The position numbers and the translations under genes are program-made. A stretch of DNA of 30,467 nucleotides from JAVBOF01 sp031550915 (lineage in GTDB: Bacteria; Bacillota; Clostridia; Christensenellales; MGBC116941), in NCBI GenBank assembly GCA_031550915.1, contig JAVBOF010000154.1:1-30467 (forward strand), read 5' to 3'. Below the pieces are notes generated by a model, which was not told the DNA's origin, made no database searches, and worked only from the letters and a program-made list of their open reading frames with translations. Below are positions 15,859 through 22,623 of the stretch, piece after piece (the first letter of the stretch is position 1; each line of letters opens with the position of its first letter).

Positions 15859-16215
15859 TTACTTGTCAAAATCCGGTGCAAACTCTTCAACCGAATCCTG
15901 CAGTATGGTTGTGATATATGCCTGCGACGGTCCTGCGCCGAATATAAGCGTGGTCAACGCCGCTTCATAGATCTCCTCCTTTGTTGCCCCCGCTTTAAAA
16001 GCTTCATAAACATGATGGACGATGCAGTAATCACAGCGGTTATATACGCCCAGTGCTACGCTTATCAGCTCCTTGGTCTTTACCGAAAGCGCACCCTCGG
16101 TATAAACTGCACCAAGCATGCCATAAAAAGACTTGACCTGGTCGGGGTAAATTTTGATCAAGGATCTTGAGCCATCCCTAAATTCCTGTAAAAGCTCCCT
16201 GGGGTTCTTTGTCAT
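15859..16215 (-). CDS. Carboxymuconolactone decarboxylase/AhpD-family protein
   Basis: This 118-aa small helical protein carries the AhpD-type redox pair and proton relay, CDYCIVHH (C-x2-C-x3-H), in the segment LGVYNRCDYCIVHHVYEAF. Members reduce peroxide-linked partners or act in lactone and aromatic degradation; the CxxC form suggests a thiol redox role. I chose ATG at 16215, which has GGAGG 6 nt upstream, over an in-frame upstream start at 16236 that would place the binding site inside the coding region. It is the first gene of a two-gene unit with the RdhA-like protein, hinting that it serves the same redox reaction (inference). Confidence 0.88.
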   Translation of the reverse strand: MTKNPRELLQEFRDGSRSLIKIYPDQVKSFYGMLGAVYTEGALSVKTKELISVALGVYNRCDYCIVHHVYEAFKAGATKEEIYEAALTTLIFGAGPSQAYITTILQDSVEEFAPDFDK

Positions 16216-16386
16216 AACAAACCTCCGAATATTCAATTATATTATTTAAAAATCAGCGAATTGAAAAAGTATATAAAATAAAACTATACTCCATATATAT
16301 TTTTAGTTTCTATATAAAAAGCATGTCTATATAAATAAAGCTCATATTGGCATTATTAAAACCATTATTTTAACGAAGTAATGTCA

Positions 16387-17019
16387 TTACATCTTGCGAA
16401 TAAAGTTTGTAAAGAGCTTTTTTTCGAACGCAGGGGGAGGGTTTTCCTCCTTTTCCCTTTGGAAAGTCTTTATCAACCATGCCATATTCCTGCCGATCGA
16501 TTGCATTACCTGTATGCCTTCCGGATCTTGCTCGGCTTCGCCGGCGGCCGCGCCATGGATGACCCCCCAATATTGAGTCGGGGTTATAACCATACCTCCT
16601 AGATTAAAAAAATTGTTCAGTTGATGGAACGTGCTCGTTCCGCCACCCCTTCGAACCGCGCAGACCGCGGCACAAACTTTGAATGCGAAATATCTTGAGC
16701 TGGTATAAAAAGCCCTGTCTAAAAAGCTTTTCATTTGCCCAGCTATACCTGAATAATAAACCGGGGAACCAATGATTATGCCATCGGCATCCCGCATTTT
16801 TAAAACGGTTTCATTAAGAACGTCATCCTTTATAGCACAAAGATTGTTCTCGCTCTTATAGCAGAATCCACAGCTTTGGCAGCCGCGAATAGTCTTGTTA
16901 CCGATATGAACTATCTCTACATCTATACCTTCGGCCCTCAGCTGCTCTGCGGCAAGGTTTATAGCGGTATATGTATTGCCTTTTTCGCGCGGGCTTCCGT
17001 TAATGGCTATTACCTTCAT
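16387..17019 (-). CDS. Iron-sulfur flavoprotein (NADPH-dependent FMN reductase fold)
   Basis: This 210-aa flavodoxin-like protein begins with the FMN phosphate loop INGSPREKGNTY and has GSPVYYSGIAGQMKSFLDR, the second FMN-binding block. The compact cluster motif C47-x2-C50-x2-C53-x7-C61 identifies the iron-sulfur flavoprotein (Isf) subgroup of anaerobes, which shuttle electrons from ferredoxin to O2, peroxide or other acceptors. GGAGG lies 8 nt before the ATG. It lies 170 nt upstream of the AhpD-like gene on the same strand, with no clear terminator between, so it may be part of the same redox cluster (inference). Confidence 0.9.
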   Translation of the reverse strand: MKVIAINGSPREKGNTYTAINLAAEQLRAEGIDVEIVHIGNKTIRGCQSCGFCYKSENNLCAIKDDVLNETVLKMRDADGIIIGSPVYYSGIAGQMKSFLDRAFYTSSRYFAFKVCAAVCAVRRGGGTSTFHQLNNFFNLGGMVITPTQYWGVIHGAAAGEAEQDPEGIQVMQSIGRNMAWLIKTFQREKEENPPPAFEKKLFTNFIRKM

Positions 17020-17118
17020 TTACATAACCTCCAAATCTTTACCTATTACTACTACTCTAGCAAAGAGCAAACGTAAATGCAATATTAATGTAGCTTTTTC
17101 TTGGTAATAAATAAAATA

Positions 17119-17138
17119 AAGAGGACTTTCGCCCTCTT
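17119..17138 (-). terminator. Terminator after the His/Pro-tailed protein gene
   Basis: Read on the minus strand, AAGAGGGC, loop GAAA, GTCCTCTT (one G-U pair), then TATTTTATTTATT. The GNRA tetraloop and T-rich tail lie 20 nt after the stop at 17158. Confidence 0.85.
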
Positions 17139-17157
17139 CAAAAATTTCTTATGTAAC

Positions 17158-17586
17158 TCAATAATCCTGAAACGGCATATACTGTCTTGGCCTGTTGTGC
17201 GGGGGCATCGGCCTGTTATGAGGAGGCCTTGGCCTGTGGTGGCTCCTATCCAAGAATTCGCGCAGCAGCAGTATCCTTATCAGATCATTGATATCGTTTC
17301 CTCTGCGGCGGCCGGGAAAGCGCCTGCCCATTCCAAAGGGCTGAAAAACCGAAACGGCTTCGAACTCATCCTCCGAAAAGGGGTCTATATTTTGGCTGCT
17401 TTTCTGTAGTATACTATCAACCATATCTTCCAGCGCGTCATCATCTATAACAGCGCCGGGGTTCATCTGCAAAAATTGATCTACTGCATCCTGGATCAAA
17501 GGGTAAAGGGATTTGTACGATTCTGGGTAATAAGTTTCCAGGCTGCCGCCGGAAAGATTGTCCATACCATCATAATCTATAGGCAT
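17158..17586 (-). CDS. Hypothetical protein with an acidic body and His/Pro/Arg-rich tail
   Basis: This 142-aa protein is unrecognised. The N-terminal part (1-75) is acidic and helical (AVDQFLQMNPGAVIDDDALE). A short Arg/Gly stretch (GRRFPGRRRGND) follows, then a helix (NDLIRILLLREFLD). The last 25 residues are a basic tail with two near-identical HHRPRPPHNRP/MPPHNRP units. GGAAGTG lies 5 nt before the ATG. There is no signal peptide or membrane segment. Tails of this kind occur in spore coat and exosporium morphogenesis proteins, but that is only a compositional hint. The gene stands alone between the SRP RNA terminator and its own terminator. Confidence 0.75.
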   Translation of the reverse strand: MPIDYDGMDNLSGGSLETYYPESYKSLYPLIQDAVDQFLQMNPGAVIDDDALEDMVDSILQKSSQNIDPFSEDEFEAVSVFQPFGMGRRFPGRRRGNDINDLIRILLLREFLDRSHHRPRPPHNRPMPPHNRPRQYMPFQDY

Positions 17587-17660
17587 AATGTCACTTCCTG
17601 TATCAAATATTTATACCTCTAATGTATTCTCTTTTTGTATTAATGTTACAGGCATAATAA

Positions 17661-17685
17661 AAAGACGAAAAAGTTTTTCGTCTTT
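17661..17685 (-). terminator. Terminator of the SRP RNA gene
   Basis: A 12-bp perfect stem, AAAGACGAAAAA (17661-17672) with TTTTTCGTCTTT (17674-17685). The innermost A-T pairs form the loop. On the minus strand it ends in CTTTTTATTATG, about 10 nt after the RNA 3' end. Confidence 0.85.
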
Positions 17686-17695
17686 AAAAATAGAT

Positions 17696-17960
17696 GCCGC
17701 GCACCTGCCGTCGATACATTTCAATAGGTGGTATTCAGGTAGAAAGCTCTGGCCAGGCTTGCCTTAGACACACGGAGCAAATCGCTTACTGCTGCTTCCG
17801 TCAGGACCTGACAGGGTTCACGACCGACCGTTGCCAGGACCCGGCCTTCAACACCTCACACCTGCTCCAAACCCTACAAAAATGCACCTCGGGCAGGGAT
17901 TCAGCCCCGCTGTAGCGGATTGCGGGTACAGGGCACCGCTATCTCCCCACCTAGCGCGGC
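17696..17960 (-). ncRNA. ffs: Signal recognition particle RNA, large Bacillota type (with Alu domain)
   Basis: About 265 nt on the minus strand. The 5' end GCCGCGC (17954-17960) pairs with the 3' end GCGCGGC (17696-17702), closing the molecule. The Alu domain is clear near the 5' end (GGTGGGGAGATAGCGGTGCC, then CAATCCGCTACAGCGGGGC). The Ffh-binding S domain holds GTCAGGTCCTGACGGAAGCA (17793-17812), nearly identical to the Bacillus subtilis scRNA form. With Ffh it targets nascent membrane and secreted proteins. The ends are set by pairing, so they may be off by a few nt. It begins 13 nt after the purA stop. A possible -10 (TATAAA, 17965-17970) lies just upstream, with a poor -35. Confidence 0.95.
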
Positions 17961-17973
17961 AAACTTTATAAAC

Positions 17974-19263
17974 TTAATTATTAAATAGATTACTGCGTAT
18001 TATACATTGCTCCCGTTTAGCCCCGACGCCTATCATCTTTATTTCAACACCTAAAGTATCAGAAATAAATTCCATATATCTCCTTGCGGGGGCTGGTAAT
18101 TGCGCATAATCCCTTATATTGGAAATATCGTCGCTCCAGCCTTCAAACTCCGTATATACAGGCTTGCATTTTCCAAGAATACTCAGGCTGGAAGGAAAAT
18201 CCTTGACGATTTTGCCATCACATTCATATGCAGTGCATATTTTAACGTTTTCAAACCCTCCGAGAGTATCCATTCTTGTGACCGCAAACACGTTTATCCC
18301 GTTTATCCTGCGCGCGTAATCTAAAATGACCAGATCCAGCCATCCACAGCGGCGCGGCCTGCCGGTCGTAGCCCCATATTCTCCGCCCTTTTCACGGATA
18401 GCCTCGCCGGTTTCATCCAAAAGCTCGGTGACAAACGGGCCCTTGCCGACCCTGGTCGTATATGCCTTAAAAACACCAAGGACATGATTGATCATCGTTG
18501 GGCCTATACCGGCGCCTACGCATACGCCTCCGGATATTGGATGTGAGGACGTTACGTAGGGATAGGTTCCATAATCTATATCCAATAGCGTTCCCTGCGC
18601 GCCTTCGAACAAAACGTTTTTTCCAGATGCATAAAAGTCGTTTACCATGATCGTCGTATCTGCGACCATAGGCCGCATAGCGTCTGCGTATGCGGAATAT
18701 TCCTTTAATATATCATCATAGATCATCGGCTCCGCACCGTACAGTTTAACCATTATCTCGTTTTTGCGCTCAAGCACAAATTTTAGCTGGGATGGGAACA
18801 TATCCTTGTCTATAAGGTCTCCGATACGGATACCGATGCGGTCTGCCTTATCGGTATAGCACGGGCCAATACCCTTGCCGGTAGTTCCGATATCGTTGCT
18901 TCCGCGGTTTTTTTCCTGCAATGCGTCTATTGCTTTATGCCACGGCATTACAACATGGGCACGCTCGCTAATGAACAGATTTTTCATAGAAAAACCGCTG
19001 TCGGCTATGGTCTTCATCTCGTCCAGCAAAGCTTTCGGGTCCACTACTACGCCGTCGCCGATGATGCAGGCCTTATCCTGATAGAAAATACCTGACGGCA
19101 GGAGATGGAGCGCATACTTCTTGTCATCGAGGACGATAGTGTGGCCGGCGTTATTGCCACCCTGATATCGAACGACCATAGACGCTTTGTCGGCGAGGTA
19201 ATCCACAAACCTTCCCTTGCCTTCGTCTCCCCATTGTGACCCGAGAACAACCAAACTAGACAT
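17974..19263 (-). CDS. purA: Adenylosuccinate synthetase
   Basis: The protein is 429 aa from ATG 19263 and normal for the family. It opens with VVLGSQWGDEGKGRFVDYLA (GTP-binding glycine loop and catalytic Asp), then NNAGHTI (catalytic His), GTTGKGIGPCY, FEGAQGTLLDIDYGTYPYV, and TTRVGKGPF near the IMP and aspartate sites. It makes adenylosuccinate from IMP, aspartate and GTP in AMP synthesis. A start at 19272 is possible but would touch the AAAGG binding site, so 19263 (9 nt spacing) is preferred. A promoter lies at 19323-19351 and a leader hairpin at 19292-19310. The SRP RNA gene follows immediately. Confidence 0.97.
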   Translation of the reverse strand: MSSLVVLGSQWGDEGKGRFVDYLADKASMVVRYQGGNNAGHTIVLDDKKYALHLLPSGIFYQDKACIIGDGVVVDPKALLDEMKTIADSGFSMKNLFISERAHVVMPWHKAIDALQEKNRGSNDIGTTGKGIGPCYTDKADRIGIRIGDLIDKDMFPSQLKFVLERKNEIMVKLYGAEPMIYDDILKEYSAYADAMRPMVADTTIMVNDFYASGKNVLFEGAQGTLLDIDYGTYPYVTSSHPISGGVCVGAGIGPTMINHVLGVFKAYTTRVGKGPFVTELLDETGEAIREKGGEYGATTGRPRRCGWLDLVILDYARRINGINVFAVTRMDTLGGFENVKICTAYECDGKIVKDFPSSLSILGKCKPVYTEFEGWSDDISNIRDYAQLPAPARRYMEFISDTLGVEIKMIGVGAKREQCIIRSNLFNN

Positions 19264-19291
19264 TGGTTTCATCCTTTACAAACAAAATATA

Positions 19292-19310
19292 GCAGGAGAT
19301 TCTCTCCTGC
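19292..19310 (-). promoter_or_regulatory. Hairpin in the purA mRNA leader
   Basis: GCAGGAGA (19292-19299), loop TTC, TCTCCTGC (19303-19310), an 8-bp perfect stem starting roughly 10 nt into the predicted purA transcript. On the minus strand it is followed by TATATTTTGTTTG, so it could be an attenuator or a 5' stabiliser. No purine riboswitch was recognised. Confidence 0.5.
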
Positions 19311-19322
19311 AAAACCCTTTTT

Positions 19323-19351
19323 ATAATAACAGAGCAGAATGGCCACGTCAA
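19323..19351 (-). promoter_or_regulatory. purA promoter
   Basis: On the minus strand TTGACG (19346-19351) and TATTAT (19323-19328) are separated by 17 nt. Confidence 0.65.
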
Positions 19352-19371
19352 CTGTTAAGTGGGTAAATATG

Positions 19372-19399
19372 CAAAATGACCAAATTACTGGCCATTTTG
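19372..19399 (-). terminator. Hairpin after the 59-aa protein gene (possible terminator)
   Basis: CAAAATG-A-CCA (19372-19382) pairs with TGG-C-CATTTTG (19389-19399), with one A-C mismatch. On the minus strand the T-rich part is inside the stem and the tail is only GCATATTT, so termination strength is uncertain. Confidence 0.5.
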
Positions 19400-19433
19400 T
19401 TGTCATCCATTCTAAATTAGAATAATCTCTTAA

Positions 19434-19613
19434 CTAAACAGTATAATCAACCGACGATCCGGAGGTCAGGTCGATGTTTTCGAGCTGCGTCATAACGGCA
19501 TCCATGCTTTCAATCAACTGGGAGTTTGCCTGAACGTTCTGCACCATAGTTTTTTGCATCAAAGCCAGATCCATGGCCTGCCTGATAGCTGCACTTCCAG
19601 AGCCGATCTCCAT
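19434..19613 (-). CDS. Small YjfB-like protein (59 aa)
   Basis: The minus-strand frame from ATG 19613 to TAG 19434 encodes 59 residues: a polar start (MEIGSGSAAI), a helical, Met/Gln/Ala-rich middle (RQAMDLALMQKTMVQNVQAN) and a polar end. The length and the Ala/Met/Gln pattern recall the YjfB family of short putative motility proteins in Bacillota. The likeness is weak by eye. GGGAGG lies 7 nt before the ATG and a 17-nt-spaced promoter (19643-19671) precedes it, so expression is well supported. The promoter is sigma-A-like, so flagellar sigma-D control is not evident. It lies between ppiB and purA on the same strand. Confidence 0.75.
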   Translation of the reverse strand: MEIGSGSAAIRQAMDLALMQKTMVQNVQANSQLIESMDAVMTQLENIDLTSGSSVDYTV

Positions 19614-19642
19614 ATCATTACCTCCCAGGCTAATTTCCTTAT

Positions 19643-19671
19643 ATTATACCATGAATCGGGTAAAACCTCAA
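19643..19671 (-). promoter_or_regulatory. Promoter of the 59-aa protein gene
   Basis: On the minus strand TTGAGG (19666-19671), 17 nt, TATAAT (19643-19648), with TGG as an extended -10. Confidence 0.75.
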
Positions 19672-19685
19672 TCCTGCAGACAATT

Positions 19686-20207
19686 CTATATGGTATTTGG
19701 CTCAGGTATATCAAAATCAAACAAATCAACCGTGATTTCACGGATCACTTGCGGAGAGAGCGGTTTGTCCATATGGTCCCTGTCCTGTGATACTATTGCG
19801 TCCGCAATTTCGATACCCTCTATTACCTTGCCGAATGAAGCGTACTGGCCGTCCAGATGAGGAGAAGGGCTAACCATTATAAAAAACTGTGATCCGGCTG
19901 AATCCGGATTTTGCGCCCTTGCCATTGAGAGTACGCCACGGTCGTGCTTTAACTCGTTCTTAAAACCATTCGATGCAAACTCCCCGCCGATACTATAACC
20001 GGGGCCTCCGATTCCTTTGCCCTCGGGACAGCCGCCCTGTATCATAAATCCAGGTATGACCCTATGAAATATCAGGCCGTTATAGAAACCGTTCTTTACC
20101 AAAGAAACAAAGTTGGCGACGGTATTCGGAGCGGTTTCAGGATATAGCTCCAGCGTCATTTCCCCGCCGTCTTCCATAAATATTTTTGCAATAGGATATT
20201 GACTCAT
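19686..20207 (-). CDS. ppiB: Cyclophilin-type peptidyl-prolyl cis-trans isomerase
   Basis: This 173-aa single-domain cyclophilin has FHRVIPGFMIQGG (with the catalytic Arg), the AGSQFFI block and HLDGQYASFGKVIEG. There is no signal peptide, so it is cytosolic. It speeds proline isomerisation in protein folding. AAAGGAA lies 7 nt before the ATG. A TATAAT (20239-20244) lies 30 nt upstream. Single-gene unit, followed by the promoter of the 59-aa gene. Confidence 0.95.
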   Translation of the reverse strand: MSQYPIAKIFMEDGGEMTLELYPETAPNTVANFVSLVKNGFYNGLIFHRVIPGFMIQGGCPEGKGIGGPGYSIGGEFASNGFKNELKHDRGVLSMARAQNPDSAGSQFFIMVSPSPHLDGQYASFGKVIEGIEIADAIVSQDRDHMDKPLSPQVIREITVDLFDFDIPEPNTI

Positions 20208-20238
20208 ATCTACGTTCCTTTCAGATGTATTACATATG

Positions 20239-20269
20239 ATTATAACATAATCAGGCCATTATGATGCAA
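20239..20269 (-). promoter_or_regulatory. Probable ppiB promoter
   Basis: On the minus strand a perfect TATAAT with TGT before it (extended -10), and TTGCAT at a long 19-nt spacing (20264-20269). Confidence 0.45.
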
Positions 20270-20409
20270 GAATATCAAGACTGTATGATTATACTTGCTA
20301 TCAGAAGCAGGTCAGGATGTTTCCTGTAAGCGGGAACGAGAGTACAGGTTTGCCTGTTTGCTGGAAAAGCGGCGTAGAATAAGCCGTTACAGGAGAATGA
20401 AAAATGGAT

Positions 20410-20832
20410 TCAGTTTTTTTGCTCCGGCAATTTGCTGTCTATGGTCCCGCGGTAAACAACAAAATGGCAAAACAGGTACTCCGTTATCAGGTTCGCAAGC
20501 ATTGTAAAAAACAGGATTACGTATTCGTTTCCGCCCATATCCGCAAAGTATTGGCCGGCAACGGTTGAAACAGGGGTGAATACGCAATAATAAAGAAATA
20601 CTTTTAACATCGCGATAGGGACGTTTGCCGAAGACCTGAATGTAAAGCGCCTATTCAAAGTAAAGTTGTATAGTATAGATAGCACAAGAGAGATCAAATA
20701 GCATGGCCAATAGGTCCATTTGACCAATTCTATGAGAAGGCTAAATGACAGTGCCTGTATTGCTCCAGCGCTGATAGAAAACAGCAGGAATTTGACCATC
20801 CTTATCGTATTATCTTTTTTACTTTTATACAT
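20410..20832 (-). CDS. GtrA-family membrane protein
   Basis: This 140-aa protein has four hydrophobic segments (about 14-34, 40-56, 75-95, 104-124) and the GtrA signature YNFTLNRRFTFRS between segments 2 and 3. GtrA proteins are thought to help flip or transfer undecaprenyl-phosphate-linked sugars used for glycosylating wall polymers. The usual partner glycosyltransferase is not next to it, so it is an orphan here. The ribosome binding site is weak (GGAATTATAAATT before ATG). It may serve the surface polymer made at 1617-8979, but nothing in the sequence links them. Confidence 0.85.
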   Translation of the reverse strand: MYKSKKDNTIRMVKFLLFSISAGAIQALSFSLLIELVKWTYWPCYLISLVLSILYNFTLNRRFTFRSSANVPIAMLKVFLYYCVFTPVSTVAGQYFADMGGNEYVILFFTMLANLITEYLFCHFVVYRGTIDSKLPEQKN

Positions 20833-21256
20833 AATTTATAATTCCGCTTTAATAATCAATAACGATTATAGCAAAAACTTGCTAAAAAGCAATGATTGTT
20901 TAAAGACTCTTATCCCTGCCAAAAAACAGCTGCCAGTAATACAAATAACGGCGGCTGTTTGAGGTGTTCTGGTTCATTTACTATGGCATGGCAATTGCAA
21001 GTACTTACTTTACATTTTTTCCTTACGGAAATATTGTATTCATATGAGTAAAAGAAATCAAACTCAATGAAAAACACTAAGGCAATGAAAATGATAAGCT
21101 ATCAATAAATCCGGATAATCCTGTTTTCAAGATCTTCTATATTGAGGTTGAGGAAGTAGAAACATTCAGTTTTAGCGAATGCCCGAAAAATTATACCAAG
21201 TGATGATTGAGCGATATGCCATGACGGCCGCGTCGGCGGGGTGTATTCCGATATCA
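20833..21256. other. Intergenic region with one hairpin; no gene recognised
   Basis: About 420 nt between the GtrA gene and the yaiI-type promoter. Short frames on both strands lack ribosome binding sites and family features. The only clear structure is the hairpin at 20924-20960. Confidence 0.5.
20924..20960 (-). terminator. Orphan terminator-like hairpin
   Basis: AAACAGC-T-GCC (20924-20934) pairs with GGC-G-GCTGTTT (20950-20960), with one mismatch and a 15-nt loop. On the minus strand it ends in CTGTTTTTTGG. No minus-strand gene lies just upstream, so its transcript is unknown. It could insulate the GtrA gene. Confidence 0.55.
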
Positions 21257-21284
21257 TTGTTTTTAGCCGATATTCCGGTATAAT
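21257..21284 (+). promoter_or_regulatory. Promoter of the YaiI/YqxD family gene
   Basis: TTGTTT (21257-21262), 16 nt, perfect TATAAT (21279-21284). The ATG follows at 21331. Confidence 0.65.
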
Positions 21285-21330
21285 GGAAATGCCGCAAATT
21301 CGGCACATACATAAGGTATCGAGGATTCAT

Positions 21331-21780
21331 ATGAAACTGTATATCGACGCTGATGGCTGCCCTGTGGTGGATAAGTCTATAAAAACTGCAAAGGGACACA
21401 ATGTCCCGTGTATTATCATATGCGATACTGCCCATATTTTTGAAAAACCGGGCGTACAGACGATAACCGTTTCGCAGGGAGCGGACAGTGTGGATTTTAC
21501 TTTGGTGAATATGCTCTCCCCCGGCGATGTTGTGGTGACGCAGGATTATGGTCTTGCGGCCATGTGTCTGGCGCGCGGTGCAATACCACTGAGCCAGGAT
21601 GGAATGGTGTACAGTGACGCCAATATTGATGCGCTGCTACACCGGCGGCATACCGCGCAAAAGATCCGGCGTGGCGGCGGGCGGCTTCGTGGGCCGGCTA
21701 AACGCACGGCGGAGCAGGATGAGTCTTTTGTTCGGGCATTGGAGCAGATCCTAGCAGGTTGTCCGGAGAAAATGGGATAA
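21331..21780 (+). CDS. YaiI/YqxD family protein (UPF0178, DUF188)
   Basis: The protein is 149 aa from ATG 21331. It begins MKLYIDADGCPVVDK, the family hallmark with two conserved Asp, and has ADSVDFTLVNMLSPGDVVVTQDYGLAAM and RGGGRLRGPAKRT, the conserved C-terminal block. The fold is PIN-like and a nuclease role is suspected but unproven in the family. A longer in-frame start at 21241 lies upstream of the promoter and is rejected; GAGG lies just before 21331. Monocistronic. Confidence 0.92.
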   Translation: MKLYIDADGCPVVDKSIKTAKGHNVPCIIICDTAHIFEKPGVQTITVSQGADSVDFTLVNMLSPGDVVVTQDYGLAAMCLARGAIPLSQDGMVYSDANIDALLHRRHTAQKIRRGGGRLRGPAKRTAEQDESFVRALEQILAGCPEKMG

Positions 21781-21864
21781 ACGCCGAAACATCGGAAAAA
21801 AGCCTGGCGGCGGTGATCTGTGCTCTACCGTGGAAGCAAATCAAGCTACAGATGATATAAATAA

Positions 21865-22623
21865 TCAAGCACCAGCTTTTTCTCCGCTATGTACGCGTCG
21901 CGCCATGACAACAAACCGGGCATCATCGAATTCATAGGTACAGGTCGATAAAGTCAAGACTTGGTCGTGCGGCTGAATATCAACGGAGATATTTAAGAGC
22001 GACCGTTTTTTACATTCATCAATCCACTCAATGAACTCCTGTTGGGAGCCAAAATCACGTTGCCGGTATTCAAACATACTGTTTTGTGCTGGATCTGGAT
22101 ACGCGGCGGAAACAAAAACAGCGAAGATTTCCCATCTCGAAAGGGCGGAATCCGTCAATTGTATTTCAATGAAAGGATGCTTCTGATAGAAATCATAGGC
22201 GCGGTAGTTTTTTAATATGCCAAACATTTGGCCATCTTTCATATTGTGGCCATAGATGGTCGTATTCTGGTTTGAAAAGTCGGGGCCGATGCGGCAATTC
22301 ATATCGACAAAAATAGCGCCATATTTGCTCCTTTTGCCGTAGAAATTGGTGTCCACATAGGTTTGGTTGCTATTGCATTGAACCATAGCGTAATCCATAA
22401 CAGTATTTGGTATGCGGATCCATCCAACGGTATCTGGATTTATGCTTTGAATCCGGCTGAATACCGATTGCAATTCAGGCTCGACTGCCTCCTGCTCCAT
22501 TATTTGCACCGGTTTGAGCCGTTCCATATCATAACGGTTTTTAAGCTGGGGTATGAAATAGGATATCAGAACGGCTGATAGGAGCAAACACGGAACAGCC
22601 CGAAAAATACGCCCTTTCTTCAT
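21865..22623 (-). CDS. Class B sortase
   Basis: This 252-aa protein has an N-terminal membrane anchor (about 9-27). The sortase fold carries the catalytic triad: His126 in TTIYGHNMKDG, Cys228 in LTLSTCTYEF and Arg236 in DDARFVVMARR. The TLSTC box, the NPDTVGWIRIPNT start and the long helix between (QQEFIEWIDECKKRS) mark class B (SrtB). It cleaves a sorting motif between Thr and Gly or Asn and links the protein to peptidoglycan or to pilin-like partners. The ATG overlaps the stop of the surface-protein gene (ATGA), so its target is very likely that protein. Confidence 0.93.
   Translation of the reverse strand: MKKGRIFRAVPCLLLSAVLISYFIPQLKNRYDMERLKPVQIMEQEAVEPELQSVFSRIQSINPDTVGWIRIPNTVMDYAMVQCNSNQTYVDTNFYGKRSKYGAIFVDMNCRIGPDFSNQNTTIYGHNMKDGQMFGILKNYRAYDFYQKHPFIEIQLTDSALSRWEIFAVFVSAAYPDPAQNSMFEYRQRDFGSQQEFIEWIDECKKRSLLNISVDIQPHDQVLTLSTCTYEFDDARFVVMARRVHSGEKAGA

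Noticed and set aside
21241..21330. N-terminal extension of the YaiI-type protein by 30 codons
   Set aside because: The extension includes the -35 and -10; the family begins at MKLYIDADGCPV.
21102..21435. Minus-strand frames upstream of and within the YaiI-type gene
   Set aside because: They overlap its promoter and coding start and lack translation signals or homology.
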